This document shows positions 23,733 through 33,649 of a stretch of DNA of 64,000 bases, one piece after another (positions within the stretch are counted from its first letter, which is position 1; the number at the start of each line of letters is the position of its first letter). Origin of the DNA: Clostridiales bacterium. GTDB taxonomy: Bacteria > Bacillota > Clostridia > Christensenellales > Aristaeellaceae. The notes beneath the pieces are model-generated. The model was not told the DNA's origin. It did not search any database and worked only from the letters and a program-made list of their open reading frames with translations. The stretch covers positions 117,110-181,109 of the forward strand of contig JAAYDR010000023.1 in the NCBI GenBank assembly GCA_012729115.1, in the 5' to 3' direction. A program made the translations under genes and the position numbers.

Positions 23733-25203
23733 TCCCTTCCACGTATGGCTTCAGCTCTGCCTCCGTCAGCAGACGGTAGAGGGCGTTTTCAAAGCAGGGG
23801 TTGGCGGTGTTTTTGGTTACGGTCAAGACCAGGCGGTCCCCGTAGCTGCATGCCGCGCAACAAGCGCGATTGGTAATGGGGGCGCCCAGGACGAAATCAA
23901 ACTTTTCCACGAAGGGGCTCATTTCCCTGGGCAGGGGAATAGAACCGATGTTGGATAGCGTGGTGGTAAACACCGCATCCCCAAGGGAGCCGTAAATCAA
24001 ATAGGCAATGGGTCGCTTGATAATCAGGGGAACAAAGCGCAGGAGCTTAACCAGCCGCCTGGACAGATGCATGGTCTGGTCCAGGTTTTCCTTGCGGCTG
24101 CCCTCCCGCATCTGGCGGCAAATCTCCGGCAGGATACTGTCCAGGGTGGTGATGCTGTCGGGGTGCATGCGAATGCTGCAATACATGGAGAAATTGCGCA
24201 GGGTGGTAGAGGGATAGAACTTGCGCATGTTAACGGGCATCTGGATCTGGATTTTTTGTTTTTTGCCCGCCGGACCCGCAGCCTCCTTGCAGGCAAGCAT
24301 CAGGTATCCCATGAGCAAACCCGTGATGGTAATGCCCTTTTCCTTTGCTTTCTTCCTCAGTGCTTCTACGGACAGGTTGAAGTGCAGCACCCGGCTGGGC
24401 TGCTCAAATGCGATGGCCCCCCTTAATTGGAGCGCACGCTTGTCCATAAAACCCTTGGCTTTGCGGCTGCGGTCGGCGATGGTGAAATCATCCCGCCATT
24501 CCTGGGGTTCTGAGGGTTCCGCGGCGTCAAAGACCCCGTCTGTTGCGGGGATGTGATGGCCCAGCAGCCGCAGGTATTCCCTTAGCAGGGTTCGCAGAAA
24601 GATGCTGGCTCCCGTGCCGTCGGTGAGGATATGGAAAAACTCCACGCTGACGCGGTTGTGATAGTAGACGACTCGCAGTGCCGGAGAGGCCCCGGCGTTA
24701 ACCCGCATCACTGCACAGGGCAGCTTGGTTTCCGGCTTGACTCCATAGCGGCGCATGGTACTGTCCAGGTAATGCCAGAAAAAGCCGCTTTTGAGTGTGG
24801 TGGCGAAATAGGGAAAACGCTTGATGGTGTAGGTAAGGGCCATCTGTAGTATCTCCGGCACCACGGGGTCTTTCAGGTATCCGGAGATGCGAAAGACCAT
24901 CATCCGTTTAAGGCTCATGGACAGAGGGTAAATCTTGGCTGCGTGGTCCAAGGGATACCAGTCCGTCCTCTCCGCTTGGTAGAAGTCGCTCAGTTGGGCG
25001 GGGTCCAGTCTGGACATGCCCTCCTCCAAGCGGAGGCCTTGCCGGCAGTAAAACCGCAGGGCCTCCACATGATCTTCCAGCATCAGCGTAGTGTGCTTTC
25101 GGCTAAGGCTTAAACGGGTGCGGACCTCCTCCAGAAAGGCATCAACGCTAACCTTTTCCTCAGGGGTAAAATACGATTCTATCCTTCGGACGATAACATC
25201 CAA
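23725..25203 (-). CDS. Condensation-fold acyltransferase (alcohol acetyltransferase-like)
   Basis: A 492-residue member of the CoA-dependent acyltransferase superfamily that includes yeast alcohol acetyltransferase and NRPS condensation domains. The active-site HxxxDG is visible as HILTDGTG near residue 190, with the paired structural block around LSNIGSIPLP near 420. The best start is TTG at 25203, which has GGAGG 7 nt upstream; a longer open frame would run through that ribosome site. The partner DUF6320 gene overlaps its end. The acyl acceptor is unknown. Cell-envelope or lipid acylation is suggested by the membrane partner. Confidence 0.78.
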   Translation of the reverse strand: MDVIVRRIESYFTPEEKVSVDAFLEEVRTRLSLSRKHTTLMLEDHVEALRFYCRQGLRLEEGMSRLDPAQLSDFYQAERTDWYPLDHAAKIYPLSMSLKRMMVFRISGYLKDPVVPEILQMALTYTIKRFPYFATTLKSGFFWHYLDSTMRRYGVKPETKLPCAVMRVNAGASPALRVVYYHNRVSVEFFHILTDGTGASIFLRTLLREYLRLLGHHIPATDGVFDAAEPSEPQEWRDDFTIADRSRKAKGFMDKRALQLRGAIAFEQPSRVLHFNLSVEALRKKAKEKGITITGLLMGYLMLACKEAAGPAGKKQKIQIQMPVNMRKFYPSTTLRNFSMYCSIRMHPDSITTLDSILPEICRQMREGSRKENLDQTMHLSRRLVKLLRFVPLIIKRPIAYLIYGSLGDAVFTTTLSNIGSIPLPREMSPFVEKFDFVLGAPITNRACCAACSYGDRLVLTVTKNTANPCFENALYRLLTEAELKPYVEGSE

Positions 25204-25260
25204 CGGTCCGCCTCCTTCCCACAAACGAATACCATGGAAGCACTGCGTAAAACTACTTTC

Positions 25261-27687
25261 TCAGCTCTTCTTTTTTTCGGATTGTGGACGCCTGGGCTTT
25301 TCACTCCTGAGTCGGTTTCCGGTTGGCTTGGCTTTGTCCTTATCAATGCTCCTGCCGGCCCTCTTTCTCTTACGTGCATTGCCCTCGTTCCTGTCCGTTG
25401 AGGGCAGACGGGTCTTGGGAAGGATGATTTCATGGATCAGGACTGTATCCAGAGATGTGTAGCAGGTTTTGTCAAAGGCCGCTGTGAAGTAAAAGCGAAG
25501 CTTGGTGAAGGGCTTTTGCTTTTTGTAGATGCCGGTGAAGATTGCAAGCGCCCTTTGGGTCTGCTCCTTGCCGGGCATGCGGCGGCTGTAATTGCTCAAG
25601 GCCATGGCTCTCCACAGGGGTAAAATTGGCTCGGGCAGCACGTGAACGCTGTCGATGCGTTTGGCAAAGAGCAGCGGGGTTTCCCCGGGTTTGGGGCGAC
25701 GGCCTTTCAGGCGCAGTATGGTAAAGACAGCGTTGCCGTAGACGAAAATCCGGTCTTGCTCAGAGGCTGCCTTGGCAGCCACCCGCTTGGGCATGCGGCT
25801 TGTTACCCTCCAGATCAGTGCTCCCATGGCGGCAATGGCAACCAGCAGCCACCAGGGGAAGGGATTGGGCGGGTCGGGCAAGTCTTCATTGGGATCGTTA
25901 TCCTCCTGTTGGGGCTGCTCCTGTTGTTCCGGAGGAGGAGGGGTGGGCGGTTCCTGGGGATCATCCGGAGCGGGGGAGGGAGTAGGCTCTGTCTCCGGAG
26001 GCTCGTCCTGGGGTGGCGGATCCTGGGGCGGTGGTTCCTGGTTCTCTCCCTGACGCAGAGGGGTGGGGTCAAAGGGTACCCAGCCAAATCCTTCGAAGTA
26101 TACCTCCGTCCACGCATGAGCATTCTCACCGGTTACATAGGCCAGGCCGTCTGTGGCTGGCTGGGCCAGAAAACCCTCCACGTAACGGGCGGGAAGCCCT
26201 GCCATACGGCACATCACTGTCATGGCAGCGGCATAGTAGGTGCAATAGCCTTCCTTGCCAATATACAGGAAATAGGTAACAAAATCGTTGTTTTCCGGCG
26301 GAGTTTTGGGGGACAGGGTATACCGGTAATATTTTTGCAGATGACGCATGATGGCCATCGCCTTGTCATAGGGGGTTTGGGCATTGGCGGTCATGGCGGC
26401 TACATCCTGGAACACCCGCTGCTCCATGTGGCTGGGGAGTTTGGTATACCGCGCAAGGATGTCCTGATAGTTTTTGTCATTTTTGATTACCGCATTCACC
26501 AGGGCGTCCAAGCCCCCGTCCCCGCCCTCAAAGATGGGGGCGTATACGGTGTACTTGTCTCCCTGAGCCAGATCCCGGGTGATGAAGAGCTCGCTGGCAT
26601 CGTTGAAATAGGGCACCATGCTGCCCTGCATGCTCTGGCTGCGAAGGAACACAGGCGTAAAAACCGTGCTGGCAGCGGTGTTTTGCATCTGCACGGAGAT
26701 GGCCTTTTCATCCAGCAGGGGGCTGGCTTTGCGGATGGCCTCCGGGGGTAGATTCTCCAAAAAGACAGAAGCGCGAAGGGCGGCCCACCGGGGATTGACA
26801 TAGAGATATCGACGGGGGGAGGAGGTGTCCCGAAAGCTGCGGCCTGTGTAATCATCCTTAATGACGGCCCGCAGCAATGTTTTGCTTTCTGTTTTGACCA
26901 GCATGACCGGATAGTTGCTGGGCTCAGCCTCGCCGCCCAGTTGGCTGGCCCCCATGGGGTAGTAGCCATAGCTGCCCAAGGTGAACACATTGCGAGGCTC
27001 GGTGAAGAACAGATAGTCGGATATGGTCTGTTTGAGCTGAAAGGCAGCTTTCTCCAGGGGTGGGATGGTGACCCGGCCGGAGGGAAGCAGCAGAAGGGAC
27101 GCAAGCACCACGGCGATTGCCATGGGCAGGACGTTCATGATGCTCATTTTTTCATGGGCGTTTTGGGAGATCAGCAGCAGCAGAACCACCAGGGCAGGCA
27201 AGGTGAACCAGACCAGACCTCCTCGGCCCAAGCTCCACAGGGCAAAGAGGGTGAGCACCACCATCATGGTGGCAGGCAGAAATCCCACACCCTTTTTCAC
27301 GAACAGGAAGGAACAAACCGCTACAGATACCCCCAGCAGCGCAGCCACCTGTCCCCCGAAGATAGGCATGGCGACCGGCAACTTATTGAAATAGAGGGTA
27401 AGAGCTTTCAGCGCTTCAATGCTGCCGCCCCAGAAGCCTGTTCTCGGAAGGAAGAATTGCACGATCCCCCAGGCCCCGGCAAGCAGGATGGCAATCCAGC
27501 GATGCTTTTTAAAGGTTGCCAGGGTTTGTATCGCCAGCGCCACAATCCCATAGACCAGCCCAAGAGCCACATGATGCCCCAAATCAAAGAGCATCAGCAG
27601 AGGAAGCAAAATCCCCAGGGTCAACAGCAACGCCAACACGGAGCGGTTGACTCGGACCTGGGTGATAGGGGCAAGGGGCTTTTGCAT
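25261..27687 (-). CDS. TgpA-like transmembrane transglutaminase-like protein
   Basis: An 808-residue protein. About five to six TM segments fill residues 15-200 and an extracellular part follows. The transglutaminase-like domain has Cys in YCTYYAAAM (about 482), His in NAHAWTEVYF (about 523) and Asp in PFDPTP (about 540). A Pro/Glu-rich linker, one more TM segment near residue 625, and a cytoplasmic tail that is very rich in Lys and Arg complete it. Such proteins follow MoxR and DUF58 genes; the substrate is unknown, with proteolytic or cross-linking action outside the membrane likely. The basic tail is unusually long. Confidence 0.88.
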   Translation of the reverse strand: MQKPLAPITQVRVNRSVLALLLTLGILLPLLMLFDLGHHVALGLVYGIVALAIQTLATFKKHRWIAILLAGAWGIVQFFLPRTGFWGGSIEALKALTLYFNKLPVAMPIFGGQVAALLGVSVAVCSFLFVKKGVGFLPATMMVVLTLFALWSLGRGGLVWFTLPALVVLLLLISQNAHEKMSIMNVLPMAIAVVLASLLLLPSGRVTIPPLEKAAFQLKQTISDYLFFTEPRNVFTLGSYGYYPMGASQLGGEAEPSNYPVMLVKTESKTLLRAVIKDDYTGRSFRDTSSPRRYLYVNPRWAALRASVFLENLPPEAIRKASPLLDEKAISVQMQNTAASTVFTPVFLRSQSMQGSMVPYFNDASELFITRDLAQGDKYTVYAPIFEGGDGGLDALVNAVIKNDKNYQDILARYTKLPSHMEQRVFQDVAAMTANAQTPYDKAMAIMRHLQKYYRYTLSPKTPPENNDFVTYFLYIGKEGYCTYYAAAMTVMCRMAGLPARYVEGFLAQPATDGLAYVTGENAHAWTEVYFEGFGWVPFDPTPLRQGENQEPPPQDPPPQDEPPETEPTPSPAPDDPQEPPTPPPPEQQEQPQQEDNDPNEDLPDPPNPFPWWLLVAIAAMGALIWRVTSRMPKRVAAKAASEQDRIFVYGNAVFTILRLKGRRPKPGETPLLFAKRIDSVHVLPEPILPLWRAMALSNYSRRMPGKEQTQRALAIFTGIYKKQKPFTKLRFYFTAAFDKTCYTSLDTVLIHEIILPKTRLPSTDRNEGNARKRKRAGRSIDKDKAKPTGNRLRSEKPRRPQSEKKKS

Positions 27688-27723
27688 CCGGTAGGGGCTC
27701 CTTTCCTTGGGAATCGTTGGCCG

Positions 27724-28881
27724 TTATCCCTGAGGCGTCACATAATTCACTTCCACGCCCCCCTGCTGGAGCCTGGCCACATGAGGTTGAGTGGAGGAAC
27801 TTTCGGGTACGAAGGTAACCAGATAGAGCCTCACATTGGGGCCCATCCGCTTCATTCGCACGATGAGGTCTACCAGGGTCGATGTGAGCCGGGTGGTGAT
27901 GATGACCACCGCACCGGTCTTGCGCAGCTCGCCCATCTGCATCATGAGCACCTTTTCAAAACCCTCGGTTTTGACGAAATTGCAGCGGGCAAGCTCCTCA
28001 AGCAGCACAGGCAGGCCCATGTGCCCGTTGTACTCCATGGGTCGGTCTCCCATGAGGGGCAGGCGAACCGGGTTGTCCTGGCGGATTTGGCAGCTCACCA
28101 CCGAAGCCGCAGTTTCCAGAAGCGCATCCTGAAGAAAGGGCGTTTTTTCGGGAGGTATCCCCGTATTCAAATGGGGGGGCGAGGTATCCACAAGCACCAG
28201 GGCATCGGGCAGGGCGGGCTCCTCAAACTGGCGGACCATGATCTCCCGCTTGCGGGCGCTCATTTTCCAATGGATGCGCTTCAAGGGATCCCCCTGTTGA
28301 TACTGGCGGAAATCGCTGGGGCTGGAGGGGTCCTCCATGGCCCGCTTCATGGTTTCTACACCCATGTCTCCGGCGGCGAAAGTCAGCGGCTCCACGTCAA
28401 AGGGCACCGGTAGCACCAGAAGCTCCGAGCCCATCATATCCGGCTTATGCACCTTTTGAAAGAACCCGAACACGTCTGCCACGGTATAGCTGTCCACCCC
28501 GGGAAGCATAGCACCCACATGGTCGGCTGAAAATTTGTGCACTACCCTTTGAGCCCGTCTCCCCAGCTGGGTCAGGTGGATGGTTGCGGCGGGCGTGTTG
28601 CTGGTGGCCCGCATCTTCAAGGCCACCGGGGCGATGGGCAGCACGCCCTTGTGGCTGACACCCACCTCCATGCTGACCATATCCCCACGGTTTACCCTGG
28701 TGCTGCTTAAACTGTGGTTTACCTTGACGCTTTTTTCCGCACTTCGGATACTTAAGTAGGCCAATCCACAGGAGATCAGGAGAATCAGCGAAATCAGCAG
28801 ATACATGCGGTTTCCCATGGAAAGGGCGCACAGCAGAAAAAAGCCGAAGCACACCCCCAGGGTTATGGTTGTGGATTTCAT
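27724..28881 (-). CDS. DUF58 domain-containing protein
   Basis: A 385-residue protein with two N-terminal TM segments (residues about 5-45), a beta-rich linker region, and the DUF58 core in the C-terminal half: FRQYQQGDPLKRIHWKMSAR near residue 190 and DALVLVDTSPP near 225, a vWA-like fold with an incomplete MIDAS motif. DUF58 proteins are partners of MoxR ATPases. It starts 26 bp after moxR and is followed by the transglutaminase gene, so the three form one operon. The exact job is unknown. Confidence 0.92.
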   Translation of the reverse strand: MKSTTITLGVCFGFFLLCALSMGNRMYLLISLILLISCGLAYLSIRSAEKSVKVNHSLSSTRVNRGDMVSMEVGVSHKGVLPIAPVALKMRATSNTPAATIHLTQLGRRAQRVVHKFSADHVGAMLPGVDSYTVADVFGFFQKVHKPDMMGSELLVLPVPFDVEPLTFAAGDMGVETMKRAMEDPSSPSDFRQYQQGDPLKRIHWKMSARKREIMVRQFEEPALPDALVLVDTSPPHLNTGIPPEKTPFLQDALLETAASVVSCQIRQDNPVRLPLMGDRPMEYNGHMGLPVLLEELARCNFVKTEGFEKVLMMQMGELRKTGAVVIITTRLTSTLVDLIVRMKRMGPNVRLYLVTFVPESSSTQPHVARLQQGGVEVNYVTPQG

Positions 28882-28907
28882 GGAGTCCCTTCCCTTCCCT
28901 CAAAGCC

Positions 28908-29855
28908 TCAGCTCAGGCGGATGGGCACAGGCACGTTTTCCATCACCGCCACCAGTATTCTCTCGGCAGAGATGCCCTTCATCTTGGCCTCAGGGTTGGG
29001 CAATATGCGGTGGGCCAGTACCGGCAGCACCATACGCTGCACGTCCTCAGGCAGGATGTAGTCCCGTTCGTTCAGCAGGGCGCAGGCCTGGGCTCCGCGA
29101 ATGAGCGCTATAGCGCCCCGGGTAGACACCCCGAGCGACAGGGAGGGATGGGTGCGGGTCATGGCAGCAATGTTGGCGATATAGTGACGTACCTCCTTGG
29201 AGCAGTATACGTCCCCGATCATGTTCTGCATGGTCACCACATCCTGCGCGGAACAGACACTCTGGAGGCTGGCCTGGGGCTTTACCGTGCCGCTGAAACG
29301 CTCAAGCACGGCCATTTCCTCTTCCATGGTGGGATAGCCCATGGAGATCCTCAGGAAAAAGCGGTCCATCTGGGCTTCCGGCAGGGGATAGGTTCCTACG
29401 AATTCGCTGGGGTTCTGAGTGGCCAGCACCATGAAGGGTTTGGGCATCGGGTGTGTCACACCGTCCACGGTGACCTGGTATTCTTCCATGACCTCCAGCA
29501 GAGAACTCTGGGTTTTGGGAGAGGTCCGGTTAATCTCGTCCGCCAGCACGATCTGGCACATGACTGCGCCTGGATGGAACTCCATTTCACCGGTTTTGAA
29601 ATTCACCATGGTAAAGCCCGTCACATCGCTGGGTACCACGTCCGGGGTGAACTGGATGCGGTTGAAGCTGCAGTCCAGGGATTTAGCCAAAGAGCTGGCC
29701 AAGGTGGTTTTACCCGTGCCAGGCACATCCTCAATCAGCACGTGGCCCTTGCACAGCATAGCGATCAGCGCCAGTTCAATGACCTCATCCTTGCCGACGA
29801 TGACCTTGCCGATATTTTGCTTCAGAGCCGTAATAACGCGCCTGGGGTTGAGCAT
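28908..29855 (-). CDS. MoxR family AAA+ ATPase
   Basis: A 315-residue MoxR-type ATPase with Walker A GTGKTTLA (about 45-52), Walker B VLADEINRTSPKTQ near 100, sensor 1 ATQNP near 140 and the MoxR-specific EAQMDRF near 160. MoxR proteins act as chaperones that assemble or activate vWA-domain partners, here the DUF58 protein. I choose ATG 29855 because AAGGAG lies 7 nt upstream; a start at 29882 has none. It leads the MoxR-DUF58-TgpA operon. Confidence 0.95.
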   Translation of the reverse strand: MLNPRRVITALKQNIGKVIVGKDEVIELALIAMLCKGHVLIEDVPGTGKTTLASSLAKSLDCSFNRIQFTPDVVPSDVTGFTMVNFKTGEMEFHPGAVMCQIVLADEINRTSPKTQSSLLEVMEEYQVTVDGVTHPMPKPFMVLATQNPSEFVGTYPLPEAQMDRFFLRISMGYPTMEEEMAVLERFSGTVKPQASLQSVCSAQDVVTMQNMIGDVYCSKEVRHYIANIAAMTRTHPSLSLGVSTRGAIALIRGAQACALLNERDYILPEDVQRMVLPVLAHRILPNPEAKMKGISAERILVAVMENVPVPIRLS

Positions 29856-29941
29856 AAAATCGCTCCTTACTGTCTGCCACATATCCGGGTGAATGGAAAT
29901 AAGGTCTGCCTTGTCAAAAGGTACAAATAAACAACATGTTT

Positions 29942-29970
29942 ATTATAACGAAGACAGTGGAACTTTACAA
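29942..29970 (-). promoter_or_regulatory. Promoter of the MoxR operon
   Basis: On the minus strand TTGTAA (29970-29965), 17 bp, TATAAT (29947-29942), giving a leader of about 80 nt. A second -35-like TTGACA (29917-29912) lacks a good -10. Confidence 0.6.
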
Positions 29971-30074
29971 GTGTATGACAGAAGTTTTACGTGATCGGTA
30001 CATCGAAGAAAGGAGGCAAGAGATGTAGTGAAGCTTTCATCGGGGGATTTTTCCTGGAAAAGTCGCGATACCTA

Positions 30075-30103
30075 TTGACAATCGTGAATATTATGCATAA
30101 AAT
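30075..30103 (+). promoter_or_regulatory. argG operon promoter
   Basis: TTGACA (30075-30080), 17 bp, TAAAAT (30098-30103), 31 bp before the argG ATG and fully overlapped by ARG boxes. Confidence 0.85.
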
Positions 30104-30121
30104 ATGAATATTAATACATGC
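30084..30121 (+). promoter_or_regulatory. Tandem ARG boxes (ArgR/AhrC operator)
   Basis: GTGAATATTATGCATAAA (30084-30101) and ATGAATATTAATACATGC (30104-30121) both fit the ARG-box pattern TGAATWWWWATNCA and are separated by 2 bp. In Bacillus and E. coli paired boxes over the promoter bind the arginine-loaded ArgR hexamer and repress. argR is not in the window. Confidence 0.75.
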
Positions 30122-30134
30122 GGAGGGAAGCAAG

Positions 30135-31364
30135 ATGGCAGTGAAATCAAAGCAGGATATTAAAAAAGTAATTCTGGCCTATTCCGGTGGGCTGGATACT
30201 TCCATCATCATTCCGTGGCTCAAGGAGAACTACAACAACTGTGAAGTCATCGCCGTGTCCGGCGACGTGGGCCAGGGTACGGAGTTGGAAGGATTGGAGG
30301 AAAAGGCCCTGAAAACCGGGGCCAGCAAGCTGTATGTGGAGGACTTAAAGGAGAAGTTCATTACGGATTTCATCTATCCCACCATGCAGGCCGGAGCGGT
30401 GTACGAAGGCGAGTATTTATTAGGCACCAGTTTTGCCCGGCCCATCATTGCCCAGCGGATCGTGGAGATTGCTCTGAAGGAAGGGGCGGATGCCATCGCC
30501 CACGGTTGCACCGGCAAGGGAAACGATCAGGTGCGCTTTGAGCTGACCATCAAAGCCTTTGCCCCTGACATGGCCATCATTGCTCCCTGGCGGGAATGGG
30601 ACATCAAAAGCCGGGAAGAGGAGATCGACTACGCTGAAGCGCATGGCATTCCCCTGAAGATCAGCCGGGAGACAAACTACAGCAAAGACAAAAATTTGTG
30701 GCACCTTTCCCATGAGGGCTTGGACCTGGAGGATCCGGCCAATGAACCCCAGTACGACAAACCGGGGTTTTTGGAGATGGGCGTCAGCCCTCAGCAGGCT
30801 CCGGATGTCCCCACTACCATTACCCTGTCCTTTGAGAAAGGGATTCCCGTAGCTTTGGACGGCGAAAAGCTCTCCCCGGTGGCTTTGATGGAGAAACTGA
30901 ACCAGGTGGGCGGGGCAAACGGCATCGGCCTGTGCGATCTGGTGGAAAATCGTCTGGTGGGAATGAAGAGCCGTGGCGTGTATGAAACCCCCGGCGGAAC
31001 GATTCTCTACCGGGCCCATCAGGTGCTGGAGACCCTCTGTCTGGACCGGGACACCATGCATTACAAGAACCTGGTAGCCCAGCGTTATGCGGAACTGGTG
31101 TATTTCGGCCAGTGGTTCACGCCCCTGAGGGAAGCCCTGGACGCCTTCGTTCGGGAAACGCAAAAGACCGTCACAGGCGAGGTGAAGCTAAAACTCTACA
31201 AGGGGAATCTGATCAATGCCGGCACCACGTCCCCCTACTCCCTGTACAGTGAAAAACAGGTGACCTTTGGCGCAGGGGACGACTACAACCATCAGGACGC
31301 AGAGGGCTTCATCAACCTGTTTGGACTGCCTGTGCAGGCAAGGGCAAGGCTGCTGAAGGGGTAA
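30135..31364 (+). CDS. argG: Argininosuccinate synthase
   Basis: A 409-residue ArgG, which joins citrulline and aspartate with ATP in arginine biosynthesis. It has the PP-loop ATP motif [16 protein letters not shown] at residues 12-27, [14 protein letters not shown] near 115 and SREENYSKD-like [13 protein letters not shown] near 178. GGAGGG lies upstream of the ATG. It is the first gene of the arg operon and the one under the ARG boxes. argH, which acts on its product, is not in the window. Confidence 0.97.
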   Translation: MAVKSKQDIKKVILAYSGGLDTSIIIPWLKENYNNCEVIAVSGDVGQGTELEGLEEKALKTGASKLYVEDLKEKFITDFIYPTMQAGAVYEGEYLLGTSFARPIIAQRIVEIALKEGADAIAHGCTGKGNDQVRFELTIKAFAPDMAIIAPWREWDIKSREEEIDYAEAHGIPLKISRETNYSKDKNLWHLSHEGLDLEDPANEPQYDKPGFLEMGVSPQQAPDVPTTITLSFEKGIPVALDGEKLSPVALMEKLNQVGGANGIGLCDLVENRLVGMKSRGVYETPGGTILYRAHQVLETLCLDRDTMHYKNLVAQRYAELVYFGQWFTPLREALDAFVRETQKTVTGEVKLKLYKGNLINAGTTSPYSLYSEKQVTFGAGDDYNHQDAEGFINLFGLPVQARARLLKG

Positions 31365-31419
31365 GGGACTATCTGCAATCAAGGGAGTTTGGCCTGCCCC
31401 AAGGCCGGGAGGAAGCGGG

Positions 31420-32379
31420 ATGCCCACCATTTTCATTGATGGAAATCAGGGAACCACAGGGCTAAGGATCGCAAAGCGGCTAACCAAGCGTCCGGACTTG
31501 ACTTTGTTAACCCTTTCTGAGGAGAATCGTAAAAGCCTGCCTCATCGGGTGAACATGGCCCAGAAGGCGGATGTGACTTTTCTATGCCTGCCCGATGAAG
31601 CCAGCCGGGAAATGGTGGGAGCGCTCATGGGCTGTCCCCATACGGTGATTGACGCTTCCACAGCCCACCGGATTGAGCCGGATTTTGCTTATGGCTTTGC
31701 GGAGCTGGACGCCGCATTCCGGAAGAACATCCAAAAGGCCGCGCGAATTGCCGTGCCAGGCTGCCACGCCAGTGGTGCTTGTGCTCTGCTCTATCCCCTG
31801 GTGAAGGAGAGGGTGATTTCCCCCGGTGCCCCAGTCACCCTCACTTCCCTCACCGGCTACAGCGGCGGTGGTAAGGCCATGATCGCTGAGTATGAATGCC
31901 AGGAGCGGGATCCCTGCCTTCGGGTTCCCAGGCCGTATGGAGTAGGCCAGTGTCACAAGCATCTCAGCGAGATCAAGGAGATTTGCGGTCTCACTCAACC
32001 TCCGGTCTTTAACCCCATTGTGTGCGACTTTTACAGTGGCATGCTGGTGGGCCTGCCTCTGAGCCTTGATTGGTTCACTGCCTCCGGCATGTCCGCCGCC
32101 AGGACCCGGGGAGCCATTGACATGCTCACCAATCTGTACCGGGACCATTACGCCGGGCAGCCCCTGATGACGGTCTTGCCGCCCAACCCGGAACGCTTTC
32201 TCAGCCCTATTGCTCTGGCTGGAACCGATGGGATGCAGCTCTTCCTCACCGGCAATGACCAACGAATGATTGCCTATGCCCGCTTTGACAACCTGGGCAA
32301 AGGGGCCAGCGGCGCAGCCATCCAGTGCATGAATCTGCGGTTGGGTTTACCGGAAACAGCCGGATTGGCAATTGCATAA
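31420..32379 (+). CDS. argC: N-acetyl-gamma-glutamyl-phosphate reductase, short (type 2) form
   Basis: A 319-residue ArgC that reduces N-acetylglutamyl phosphate with NADPH. The opening IFIDGNQGTTGLRIAKRL and the catalytic Cys in AVPGCHASGACALLYPL (about residue 113) mark the type 2 subfamily, better known from Proteobacteria; many Bacillota carry the longer type 1. It lies 55 bp after argG and 21 bp before argJ. Later SLTGYSGGGKAMI carries the substrate-binding region. Confidence 0.93.
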   Translation: MPTIFIDGNQGTTGLRIAKRLTKRPDLTLLTLSEENRKSLPHRVNMAQKADVTFLCLPDEASREMVGALMGCPHTVIDASTAHRIEPDFAYGFAELDAAFRKNIQKAARIAVPGCHASGACALLYPLVKERVISPGAPVTLTSLTGYSGGGKAMIAEYECQERDPCLRVPRPYGVGQCHKHLSEIKEICGLTQPPVFNPIVCDFYSGMLVGLPLSLDWFTASGMSAARTRGAIDMLTNLYRDHYAGQPLMTVLPPNPERFLSPIALAGTDGMQLFLTGNDQRMIAYARFDNLGKGASGAAIQCMNLRLGLPETAGLAIA

Positions 32380-32400
32380 CATTATACAGGAGGTATGCCC

Positions 32401-33630
32401 ATGGATTACACCTTCATTCCCGGCGGCATAACCGCCGCCAAGGACTTTCTTGCTGCAGGAGAACACCTGGGCATCCGCAAAAACCGGGAGAAACGGGATG
32501 TTGCCCTGATCGTCAGCCGGAGGAGGGCAGCCGCTGCCTGCTGCTATACTCAAAATCTGGTAAAAGGTGCGCCCATCATTGCCACCATGGAAAATGTGGC
32601 CGACGGATACGCCCAGGCGGTGGTATGCAACAGCGGCAACGCCAACACATGCAATGCCAACGGAATGGAGATCGCCAGGGGCATGTGCCTCCTGGTTCAG
32701 GAGCATACCGGCATTGATTTCAGGGATGTGGTCGTGGCTTCCACGGGGGTCATCGGGCAGCAGATGAGCCTGGAACCCTTTGAAAATGGCATGGGCAGAC
32801 TGGTTGATGCTTTGGAGGCCAGCCCTGAGGGAAGCGCAGCCGCCGCCCAGGCCATCATGACTACGGACACCGTGATGAAGGAGGTGGCGGTATCCTTCAC
32901 CCTGGGCGGAAAGCGTTGCGCTCTGGGCGGTATCGCCAAGGGCTCCGGCATGATCTGCCCCAACATGGCGACCATGCTCTGCTTTCTGACCACCGACGCA
33001 GCCATTGCGCAGGATGTGCTTCAACATGCCTTGTCCGGCGTGGTGCAGAATACTTTCAACATGCTTTCGGTGGATGGCGACACCTCCACCAACGACATGG
33101 TGAGCCTGTTGGCCAACGGCGCAGCGGGAAATCCCCAGATCACCGAAATCTCCGACCCCGGCTTTGCCGTTTTTGAGGCTGCCCTGGAGGCTGTGTGCGA
33201 AAAGCTCTGCCGGATGATGGCCAAAGACGGGGAGGGAGCCACAAAACTGATCACCTGTACCGTCTCCGAAGCTGCCACCCTGGAGATTGCCAGGGCCTGT
33301 GCCAAGAGCGTGATCAAGTCCCCGCTGGTGAAGGCCGCCCTGTTTGGGGCGGATGCCAACTGGGGCAGGGTGCTCTGCGCCTTGGGATACGCAGGGGTGC
33401 CTATTGACATCTCTAAAGTCGACCTGGACTTTGCCAGCCCAAAGGGTACCCTGGCCCTTTGCCGGGGCGGTGCTGGGATCCCATTTGAGGAGGAAACCGC
33501 CAAGGAGGTTTTGGGAGAGGACGAGATCGACATCCTGGTGCGGCTTGGCAGCGGTCAGGCTGCTGCCACTGCCTGGGGCTGCGATTTGACCTACGATTAT
33601 GTCAGGATCAATGGGGATTATCGTACCTGA
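32401..33630 (+). CDS. argJ: Bifunctional glutamate N-acetyltransferase / amino-acid N-acetyltransferase
   Basis: A 409-residue ArgJ, which moves acetyl from N-acetylornithine to glutamate and may also use acetyl-CoA. The self-cleavage site is KGSGMICPNMATML, with the nucleophile Thr at about residue 191, giving alpha and beta chains. AGGAGG at 32388-32393 is 7 nt before ATG 32401; the in-frame ATG at 32395 is too close to it. Presence of argJ implies the cyclic acetyl pathway. Confidence 0.96.
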   Translation: MDYTFIPGGITAAKDFLAAGEHLGIRKNREKRDVALIVSRRRAAAACCYTQNLVKGAPIIATMENVADGYAQAVVCNSGNANTCNANGMEIARGMCLLVQEHTGIDFRDVVVASTGVIGQQMSLEPFENGMGRLVDALEASPEGSAAAAQAIMTTDTVMKEVAVSFTLGGKRCALGGIAKGSGMICPNMATMLCFLTTDAAIAQDVLQHALSGVVQNTFNMLSVDGDTSTNDMVSLLANGAAGNPQITEISDPGFAVFEAALEAVCEKLCRMMAKDGEGATKLITCTVSEAATLEIARACAKSVIKSPLVKAALFGADANWGRVLCALGYAGVPIDISKVDLDFASPKGTLALCRGGAGIPFEEETAKEVLGEDEIDILVRLGSGQAAATAWGCDLTYDYVRINGDYRT

Positions 33631-33649
33631 AGGGAAAGGAAGGAATCCC

